From Thermothielavioides terrestris NRRL 8126 (taxonomy: Eukaryota; Ascomycota; Sordariomycetes; Sordariales; Chaetomiaceae), in NCBI RefSeq assembly GCF_000226115.1, contig NC_016458.1, positions 2,170,001 to 2,234,000 on the forward strand: a DNA stretch of 64,000 bases, in the 5' to 3' direction. The position numbers and the translations under genes were made by a program. Positions 54,786 to 64,000 of the stretch are shown here, in pieces. The notes beneath the pieces were generated by a model. The model was not told the DNA's origin, made no database searches, and saw only the letters and a program-made list of their open reading frames with translations. Position 1 is the stretch's first letter; each line of letters starts with the position of its first letter.

Positions 54786-57700
54786 CTGGCGAAGCGAAAA
54801 CTTTGTTGGCGCCGCCGTGCAATCGCATCAGGTCCCTTTCTGCCCGCCGCCGTCGAGGCCGGGCGGTCGGTGGAGTCGTGTTCGGCTCCGACGCCCAGGC
54901 GGTGCCGGCGATGGTCTAGTGTACACTAATGCTAGTGCACACTAGCGGATGACATAACGCGCAACGAAAATAGAAACGAAGTCGCAGATTGTTACCCCGC
55001 CAAGGACCTTGGTGAGGTTGACGTTGCATTGTGCCGAGCTTTCCTTGAGGCTCGAACATCCCGTATGTAGTGTACCACAGGCACACGTGGCTCTGTAATG
55101 AGAATGTCTGTCGACATTTGCCGCAGGTATGTACAAGTGTACATACAATGCTAGGTCAGGTAGTCTCATGCCACAGCACACTAGCACCCAAGCACCTCAG
55201 CAGTAGTGTAAGTTCCGATGTCTCCGAGATGCCGTTACACAGTAGTGTAGTGGTTGGTGCAACAAGGCAAAACCCTTCAATGCCAAACACCATTAGTTAG
55301 AACCTTTCTCGCAAGCCTATCCGCAACGATCATGGAAAGCCCCATTGGGCGGCAACAACATCCCTATCAGTACGAATTAACTACCTTACTGTGATGCCGG
55401 ATTGGACGGCAATCGAAACCGCCGTGGACGTCCTCTCCGATTCGTGCGCAACTGCCCGGGGGAGAGAGAAGAGACCAGTGTAGTGTATATCGAGTGGCCG
55501 TCAACAAGGGCCAGCACAACGGGCCTCCATGCTCATCTCGGTAGCCGAGCTGCCGGTGCGTCCCCTGCATGGCAGCATCGGCCCAGCAGGGTCCTGGTAA
55601 CGTCATGCACATGCACTACCTGCTGCGTCCGGTTAGTGCGGCCGGGGGGGGGGGGGGGGGGGGGGGCGGGGCGGGGACGGGGAAGCTCGCCTTTTGAAGA
55701 TATCGCCATCACGGATCTGGGCACCTTGCACTACTGTACACTACTATCAGATTTGGAGCAAGACCAGTGTTAGTATGGATGATGGGCAGCGAACCTGGGA
55801 ACTTTTCCTGCGCCATTCCAGCTTGATGCCTGCAGTGAATCTTGGTTTTAACTTTATTCAGTTGCAACACAGCTAGGTCCCCACACACTGTGCTGCACTG
55901 TACAGTCCAACAGCTTGTTTTTGTTAGCGTGGTTCTTCCCCCCGCTTCCATTGAACAGGGCACCAAAAGTCGGCCTTTTCCACCATCCGTTCCACGCTAA
56001 TGAACAAGAGGGGAGTGTAGGATAGACGGTGGGCACCTCCGGCCTTACGCCCACGTATGTCCGCCGGGCTAAGGACCCTGTTGTGAGTGAAGTTGAACTT
56101 TGAGCAGCGGTGAGCTGTTGTCCGCTAAAGCCGCCAGGCGAATGAGAGCGCGAGATCGCCTGGGGAAGCCGCCGCGGCCCGGCGGGATGCACTCCGTGAG
56201 ATCGGCCGAGCACGCCCAGTAAGGCCGGGGCCCAAGGCAGCTCATTGCACAGTACGAATGTATACTATGTGCAGATGCACTACACTACCACAGTAGCGTG
56301 TGGCTTCTTGCCATGACTGCCCCGAAACCAGCGATCGGGTGTATTTTCACTGTGCACTCCGTAGTGTAGTCTCCTGGCTGACGGTGACAATTGCAATCGA
56401 CAGACAGTTCCCGCGGGGTCTCGGGCAATGGGACTCGGTACGCAGCCATTGAGGTACCACTACCAACGGCTGTGCCACGGGCGGCCGGTTTCTCGTCGCC
56501 TCGGCACCCTGTCCTCCGGGTAAGTGGTGAGATCTCGGAGTTTGCCGTGTGTGCCGTGCGTGGACCGTTTCTTCGTAACCAACTGAGTGGTTACGGAGTA
56601 CCAGGTAGTTACCTAGGTAGTCAGCGGTGGCGGCAATCTGATGTCCCCGCCAAGACCTGCTATTTCCAGAGGGGCTGTGTCGCTCAGACGCCAAAGCCTC
56701 CAGAGAATTGGGAATGAAGCTCATGCTTGAAACAAAGCTTCCCTAGATTCAATGTGTGAAAATCAGTCAACAGCATTCTCTCAACGATCATTGGCGGGCG
56801 CCGCGTTCCCCAAGCCTGCCGCTTCCCCCAATGAGCCTCGCTCAGCGACCGCGTCTGGCCAACCCTTGTTTCTTCGCAGCTGCGGGTTCTGATGCCGAGG
56901 GCCAACCGCTCGGCGTGATGATCTTGATGTCCTAGCAGTCGCCGAATTGCTATCAGCATTCGCGACGCTCGGCGCTTCCCCATGCCGTCCATGGGCTAGA
57001 CCGCCTCGCTGGAAATAGTCGGTGATGACGGGGTGTCACGGGCAACGCAACGGCGCGGGTCTGGGTGGCATCTTCGTCGACCTCCTGCCATGGTTGGCCC
57101 CCTGCTTAGAGAGTCGGGCGGCCTTGACTTTGACGGCCTCAATAGTTCCGCGCCCGCAAAGCTTCCCGATGAATGGGGGTGCCGAGCCTGCTGCCGCAAC
57201 GAACAGGGCCGTGAGTTGCCTTTCCAGCTCCACTGGGCTGTGTTACCCTGTTCTCTTTAGGTCGAGGCGCGTCTTCGATGCGAGAAGGCGAGTTGACTTC
57301 AGAGTGGCCCCCCCCCCTTCCCCCCCGCGTGGCCGACGCATGCTGTTGTGCACCGAAGTTGGGGGCGTCTGGACGGAGTGTGGGTGGTTACGGCAGAGAA
57401 AGGGGGGTTGTATCTTCGAGGGCGATTCAGAGGAATCGCACGCAAACCCCCTCCCGCAAATTTGCGTAGTGGTGCTCTCTCCATGGTTCCACAGCATGTC
57501 TTTTCCCTTTTGATCATCCTCGATCCTGATATTTGGCGGGCGGTCGCTTGTGTTGGCCGGACCTGCGTCATAAGCGCCGGACTGCTTGGTGCAGGCTCTT
57601 CACTGCCAATCGCGATCTCCAGGACAAGGCTTCGCACACCCGAGGTTCAGGCAGTTGCAGATGTGATGGATGTAGTTATGCATCTGCCGAACGAATGCCA

Positions 57701-58676
57701 AGGGATAGGATCGCCTCAACCATTAGGAACTTGCCGTTGTCATCATTGACCGGCAGCAGCCCCCATCCTTCCCACTCTCTTTGGACTGACTGTTGGTTTG
57801 CAAAGCCGGTAGGATCGGCGGCCTTGCCTGGGATTGGCTGTCTGCAAGTGTTTGCGAGTGTGTGCAGGAGGGTGTCGTGAGTCCAGGGAGTGCTGTGTAG
57901 ACGGCATTGGTCGTCTTGTGTAAGTGGGAACGTCTGCAGGTGTTGGATGTCAAAGTGTGCTTGACTGAAGTTTCCGTCTTCCGCCCGTTGATGCTACGGA
58001 TCTTACACCAAAACTCTGAACCGGGCAGGAGCCGCCCTGCTGTTTTGGAATGGCAAAGTCACGGAAGTCGCCCAGAACGAACTGCTCTTTCTGTGTTTCT
58101 CATTTCCCCCGGTCGCTCAAGGAGGTCCAAGCTTGATGCAAATATCTCGCCGCTTGAGGCGCAGATGAAATATAATACAATCAAGAACAGAAAGATAACA
58201 TGATGTCCCATTCCATCCCATCGCCAAATGCCTTGCCTGATGCGGTGGTCAAATATGCCTAACGATCGGAGATTTTTTGCCCAGACCTATGCCTGTGTAT
58301 GTACCTGGTATTTCCTCCTTTCCTTCCGTGGATGTCAAGCCCGATGGTGTAACCCCTGTCCAAAATCGGCATTCGAGCGCCAAACGCAGGTAACCCGTTA
58401 ACCCTGATATCCCGGAGCGAACGACAGCCGCTTTTTGCGGCTAATGCAAGAAAGTTTATGCAAGGGCAAAGATGAAGAGAATAAAAACAAAGAAACCGAA
58501 AAATAAGAAAAAAAAATAAAAAAAAAAGGACTCCAACACTCCACGGCAACCGAATTGTGTGATCCCCGGAGACCGGTTTGGTGACGGTGTCGTCGCCAGG
58601 ATTCCCTGTTCCTTCCGCCCCATTAGTCCGCGTGATTTCCAACCTCCTTTTGCCCCGTGAGGTCGTCCGGGTCGCC
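54786..58676. other. Gene-poor, repeat-rich stretch
   Basis: 3.9 kb with no supported gene. It has a 23-nt G-run at 55644-55666, TAGTGTA-type words, TTACGGAGTACC near 56590, C-runs near 57308-57329 and an A-rich stretch near 58500-58530 that lies in the 3' flank of the C2H2 gene. Confidence 0.5.
55644..55666 (+). repeat. Poly-G tract (23 nt)
   Basis: 23 consecutive G followed by CGGGGCGGGG. It has quadruplex potential on the plus strand, and length is unreliable in sequencing. Confidence 0.8.
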
Positions 58677-60200
58677 CTAGTTGTTTGCGTTCTTCTTCTT
58701 GCACTTGTCGTGTAATAGGTGGCCGTTCCTGGCCGTCGTCCTCGTGAACTCGGCGCCGCAGTTGGGACACGTCGCCTTGGCCGCCTGGCCCGACTTCTCC
58801 CGCTGGTGCCGGAGGAGGTTGCTGAAGGTCGAGAACTGCCGCCCGTTGCAGCCGTGCTCCCAGCACTGCGGCTTCGGCCGGCTGTGCACCACTCGCACTT
58901 GCCCGCTCGCGTCCGCCGGTCCTGGCTGCATGACCGGCGCCACCGGGTACATCCCGAGGTTCGGGTCCGGGACAAGCGGCCTGCTGCTGGGCTCCAGATG
59001 AGTCTTCGGGTTCTGGAGCGGGCTACACGCGCGAGACACATACCCATAGTGCGACGGCAGGCTCGGCGCGGTTGTCGAAGGGTACCCGTAATCGGAGATG
59101 TAGGGCTGGGAGGGATAGTGGTTCGCGAACATGGTCGCCTGGTTGGGGTCCGGGATCGGTGGCGAAAAGGGAGGCAAGTACTGCTGCGCTGCGGGCTCGG
59201 CCAGCAGCGAGATCTGCGGCGGCGCCGTTGTGTACACGGGCATGCTCGACGTGCCGGTCGTCATGTCGGCCAGCGAGACTGGTGGAGAATAAACAGATGA
59301 CGCGCTCTCAGTTCTCCGGACGCGGGCCTGCAGTTTGGCGTTGTGTCGTGCGTGGTCTCTTTGCCGCTTCAGTTCCCGCTGCTCCGCGCTGAGCGTCCTC
59401 GGCGGGCTTGAGGTAACCGATCGTGATCCGCTGGGAGGTGTGAGGCTCGCATCCGAGCCGTAGTGGCCGAGTTCCGGAGGCATGAGGCCACCGCTGGATT
59501 CCAACCCTGCTCCGGTAAGCATCCAACCTGCGCATAGCGAGCGGGACGGCATGGAGAAGCCGGATGGCGTACCAGGCCAAGTGAAGGATGATCTGGTGCC
59601 CATGTTGAATGCCGGGTCGTAGGAGACGGCGACGGCGCTGCTTCGCGCGTCAGCAAACGTCACGTGGAATAGTAGGCCAGCTGAGCCGACGAGAGGGTGT
59701 TACCTCATAGTTTCTGTCTCGATAGATGCCCGTGTCGACGACGGTGATGGCGCTGCGGGCTGGTCGTGCGCGGGCTCAAGTCGGAGGAGTGGCGCTCCTC
59801 GGGCTCGTGGCCGTTCTGCCTCGAACCAACAATCTGCGTCTGAGACTGCAGCTGCTTCGGATGGGAGAGACGGAAAGGCGGGCTGATGTTGGGAGAGAGG
59901 AGTGGTGAGTAAGCCCGGCGAGTGGGACAGGCTCGGACTTAAGTAAGCGGGCGAGGCCAGTTCACGGCTGGACGTAGGCCTGCTACTGCTGTACGGGCTG
60001 GTCTCGAACGAAGCCGACTCCGCCAGCAGAGGGCTCTGGAGGAGGCCTTGTGTTGTTGATACTCCGCTGCCGGCTCTCGACCTGGGGCTGCGTAAGTGAG
60101 TGACGTCGAAAGCTGGGCTCGAGTGGGCCGGGTCCGTCATTGAAGACGCTGTGTCCATGGCAGGATGGACGGTATGGGAAGACTGAACGGGTATAAACAT
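58677..60200 (-). CDS. C2H2-type zinc finger protein
   Basis: A probable fungal transcription factor. Exons on the minus strand are 60200-59704 and 59637-58677, with a 66-nt intron (GTAACA...AGCAG) that keeps frame, giving 485 aa. The N-terminal 400 residues are Ser/Pro-rich and disordered, with a basic [20 protein letters not shown] segment (about residues 270-290) that may bind DNA or direct nuclear entry. The zinc-binding region is at the extreme C terminus: CWEHGC...[16 protein letters not shown] (C424, C429, H443), then [23 protein letters not shown] (C456, C459, H472, H475, C478). The first finger lacks an obvious second His. The ATG at 60200 ([10 protein letters not shown]) was chosen because upstream frame has only a non-ATG start; MDTASS at 60158 is an alternative. 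Target genes are unknown. Confidence 0.84.
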
Positions 60201-63200
60201 ACGTGGACCGTCAGCGTTATGTCGACGACGTGGCTGTCGAGGCGTACGAGGACATATAAGAAGCGACGAGACTAGTTGGCGATGAACCGCTGGCGGCGGC
60301 GAGCGACTAGGTAGCAAGATTTCAACGACGCCCAAGATCTATCTTTGGGGTAGGTCGAATGTCAAGATGCACCACAGCCTCAACAGGTCGTGGAGCAGGA
60401 CGGCTTTAAGTGTGAGGCAGTACCTACCGCAGAATATCCCCACAGAACGTGGTGCCGTCAGTGCATGGGGGAGGGGCCTGGTCAACGAGGGCACTGACAT
60501 CGCTGACTGGGGGGGTGAAATAGAGTGTGTACTGTGTACCGCGGCCAGCAAGGGACATGGATGTGTGTAAGTGGATAGCAAGGCCAGTGACAAGGGCGGT
60601 ACGTGTAGGGACCAGGGACGCGGACTGGGCATGCACCGGGGGTAGAGGGGTGTGTCGCCCGCCGGTGGCAGGGGCAAGGAGACCACCCCACCCCTCCCCT
60701 CCGTCTTTTCTTAAGTGGGGAGGCATGGTCTGCCCACGGTGATTACACTAGTGTAGTGAAGTTAACGTCAGCCGGGGGCCGGCGAGGGGGAAGGTAGCGC
60801 AAACATACACACGCAACGGTACTGTGGATCATTATCCAGTATGCCCTGGAGGGGAACATGGAGGTAGCTAGCGATTGCAAGTGCTAGTGGGCAGCGCAAG
60901 TGCCTGGTGCACTTCGATGTTTCTCGCTACTCGCTCATCATGAGCAAACGCTACTTGGGTGATAATTGGGCCTTGCCCCGAGTATGAGGGAACAAGAAAG
61001 CGAGGTCGGCCAAAGTGGCGAAGGGGGGGAGGGGGGTAGGGGGGCCGAAACGACCGTGGCTGCTCTTAGGCTCCAGCATTTCTCTCAGGCTTGGCTGGTG
61101 GACAGCTGTGCCGCTCGCAGTGCTCTGAAGCCAAATGCCCTGCGCCGTGCCCGTGTCAAACAGTGTCCTGTGGCAGAAGCGGTAAGGAGCTTGCGTGAGG
61201 GACAGTCGAGCTGGTGATTGGGATGTGGGAGAGTCCCTTGGCCCCATGTCCTTGCGTCGCACGATGTGGACGTCCGAACGGGACGGCTGACGGCCTGCCG
61301 CTCAACAAGAGGTCTGCCGAAGTCACGGCAGCGACATGGCAGCGGTTGTCTCACGAGCTAGACGCGCAAGCCAACCTGTCACCGGAGGCGCGGCAATATT
61401 CGCGGCTGCTTGCTCGCTTTGCGCGGCTGGCGTTTGTCCCGCGCATTGCTTCTTGCGGTCTGTGGCAACAACGATCCTCTCGCCAGAACCTGCAGGGCAT
61501 CCCCGGAACAGTGGTTGCCCCTCGCGCAGTGAGATAACGGGGCAGGATCGGGATGTATTGTACTGTACATACATACAGTGCAGAGCAGGGGGAGGGAGAT
61601 GGAGGGAGGCAATCCACCAGAGAGCAGTGGGAGAAGAGCGGGCGGGTTGGAAAGGGCGGATATCGGGGGCAGCATCAAAGACGGGGAATTGCCACGGGGA
61701 ATTGCCGATGGCGCCGGCTTGCCCAGAGTTGATGCCAGCTCATTAGGTACCTCTAGGTAGCTATCCGCAAGCTAGTGTACGCTACTGAAAGAGTGAATGA
61801 AATGAGGAGTGAACCGTGGCGAGAAGCTTGCTGGATTGACGCGGTCGAAGGATGCGGATCCCTGTCCCGACGCTGGCGCCTTCCCGTTAACTCCATACCT
61901 GTACGGAATAGTTACCTTGACTACGGGGCTATTCCCCGGAGTGTATCCGTAAAGATTCGGATACTGTAGTATCTTATCGACGCCGCCAATTGCTTGTGGC
62001 AGCCTCACTCAGCATGAACCACAGCAAGCAGACAAGGGGACGAGGTGAGCTCACAAACGGGGCTCGCGCATAGCTCGCCAGTTGGCGGATAAGCAGGCGC
62101 AGCTAGGCCGCCACTTTCGTGAGACTGCAGAACCGGGCGTCTCCTGCTGACTCGAGCACGCACGGTGATTCGAGGACTTGGCGAGATGCGTTCCTCACAG
62201 TGTGTGGGAGATTGTAAATGCTGTATGTCGCTGAGAACTGGGAGGTGCGACAACACCAACAACAATACACTACCTTTTCCAAGCGAGGTTGGTGAAGGAC
62301 TTGACGTTGCTGCGGCGGCGTCTTGAACGTGTTCTGTGGTTGTTCTGTGTTCTGTGGTTGTTCTGGAAGCAACAGCGACGCTGCCAGGGCTGGGCACAGC
62401 GCGCCAAAACCTGCTCGTGTGCGGCGCTTACCCACCACCGCGGTCGCCGCATACCCGACATGCCGTCCTCGGGTGCTGCAAGGAGGCGACATCTTCGCGA
62501 AGTCCGTCTCATGGCGATTCCAAATACCTGCACTACTGTGATAGGCGACCAAGTTGTAGGTGCAGTTCGTAGATCAGGGAACCTCGGTGGCCCAAGGACC
62601 CCTCGGCGGTGATTGGCTACGGAACACCCTCCGACCGGGTTCTCTCTCTCACTGCACATGTCAAATGTCAAACGAGAGAATTGCTGCGTCTGCCCAATGC
62701 AACATCTGGAACGGTCTTCTTCAATTCCAAATACACACATCAGGTGCGTGCGTAAGGAAGTGAGAGCGGAGCAGAAGGCCAGAGTCGAATGGGCTTGCTG
62801 CAACCCCACTGGCCAGAACGACCCAATGACTGCCACAAACCCGCTAGCTCCATCTCGCTAGCCTCCTGTACACAGTAGCGCCGGCGCTTGCGATAGTGGT
62901 GGATTTTTGTTTGTCCCGTGGTATTGGGGGCCACGGCAGAAGATCATGCCAATTCAAGGCCGCCAAGTGCTTACAGAGCACAAAGTACCTTAGGCATGTA
63001 CGGATTACGTGAGTGAGGCATGGTAAGCTCTCAAACCATTTGCACGTATTCTGTACACTAAGATACTTAGAAGCGCGAGTGTAGGTCGTCTTCTAAGGGG
63101 AATTGCTGTGCCCAGAGCGAAACTCCTCGGTCGACTGTGTAACACCGTGCTGATCCCCGGTGATAACGGCCGACTTAGTAGTGTCATATGCTACTAAGCA

Positions 63201-64000
63201 ACTTTGGAAGGTGCGACCAACCACCGCCAGGCCCTGCCTCGTCCCAAGTACCCAGTGGTCTGTGCTCTGGTGTTCCTCCACAATCCTCTTGCTCTTTTAG
63301 GACAATCCCGAAAGCCCGCGAAGCGATCTGCTCAAGCTCATGTCGGATTGACATTTTCCTCCCTTGCTCTCGTTTAATCAGATCGTGCACATGCGCATAC
63401 TTAGGCTGAGTCCCGGGTACATGGGCTGGAAAACCAGGGCGCAGCTCCCGCGTCCAACCGCAGCAGCGCCATGCGACGATCCCATCGTCATGGTCGGCCC
63501 GTCAACGTTACACTCTGCCACCCCAAACCATGATACCGGTAGAGCGCCGCCGTATCCGTATATTCCTGTACCGAGTCTTCCGCATAACCACACAGTAGAC
63601 AGGTAACACGACTCGGTAAACAGAAGGCTTCACGAGAACACCATCTTTGAATTACTCGTTGGACACTTTTCTAGCCCCCAACAGCAGGAAAAATCGCCAT
63701 GGTGCTCCTGTGTAACTCTGTGCTTCCATCGGAGTGCACAGTATGGATACCGAACATACGGAATACACCCAGGCCCCGACGAGGCCGGTGTGGCAGGACA
63801 TAATGACTCTCAATAAGGGGGGTGTGGCTTGGCGATGCTTGCTGCCAGACCAGGACTTGGACAAGCCTCATCAGACCATTCGCCGGTGGAGCAGGCTGGG
63901 GGCCCGGGGGGCCAGCGAGAAGGTAAGTTATTCTGCTGCCTGATGGCAATCTCCCCTGAACCACGACCCCATGTTCCAAATCGGGCACAGATCTGGCTTC
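60201..64000. other. Gene-poor right end
   Basis: 3.8 kb without a supported gene. The first few hundred nt are promoter and leader of the C2H2 gene. TACACTAGTGTAGTG (60747) and TAGTGTACGCTACT (61774) belong to the recurrent TAGTGTA word class. A short GTTCTGTGGTT duplication lies near 62331-62366. Small open frames (for example 63734-63943 +, complement 63184-63390) show no recognisable domain; a partial gene running past 64000 cannot be excluded. Confidence 0.5.

Overview
The window is nuclear DNA of a filamentous ascomycete, most likely a Sordariomycete close to Sordariales/Chaetomiaceae (inferred). The genes have short GT..AG introns (about 50-180 nt), GC-rich coding sequence and serine-, glutamine- and glycine-rich tails. 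They encode typical fungal nuclear proteins: endopolyphosphatase Ppn1, Rad17, APC2, an Ofd1/Tpa1 prolyl hydroxylase, ribulose-phosphate 3-epimerase, a Clr5-like/ankyrin protein and a questin-oxidase-like protein. A single dispersed 5S rRNA gene at 45917-46035 fits the scattered 5S arrangement known from Neurospora relatives.

Layout. 1-3.8 kb has no supported gene, only a T-run and a diverged 23-bp direct repeat. 3.9-19.2 kb holds a small membrane-anchored hypothetical protein, a DUF4267-like membrane protein (-), Ppn1 (+), a NodB/CE4-like deacetylase (+), a Clr5-like/ankyrin protein (-), a Cys/Met-metabolism PLP enzyme (+) and a conserved fungal phospho-rich protein with a 29-nt microexon (-). 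20.4-35 kb is the densest part: Ofd1/Tpa1 (-), a class V aminotransferase (+), ribulose-phosphate 3-epimerase (-), a questin-oxidase-like protein (+), Rad17 (+) and an aminoglycoside-phosphotransferase-fold kinase (+). 37.2-39.9 kb holds a glutamine-rich RING protein (-). 39.9-47.1 kb is a long gene-poor stretch containing the 5S gene. 47.1-50.3 kb holds APC2 (-). 50.3-58.7 kb is a repeat-rich gene desert with a broken Tc1/mariner transposase, a 438-bp inverted-repeat element with a 7-bp target duplication, and several tandem repeats. 58.7-60.2 kb holds a C2H2 zinc-finger protein (-). From 60.2 kb to the end I support no gene.

Functional links are modest. This is a housekeeping-type region (polyphosphate, cell-cycle and checkpoint control, pentose phosphate, translation and oxygen signalling), not an obvious biosynthetic or defence cluster. 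Divergent pairs (epimerase/questin-oxidase-like, Ofd1/aminotransferase, ankyrin/PLP enzyme) share intergenic promoters. I found no convincing new multi-gene system. The best leads are the covarying 5S variant, the microexon gene, the inverted-repeat element and its shared motifs, a telobox-like motif upstream of rad17, and acidic/serine/lysine tracts in Ppn1 and Ofd1.
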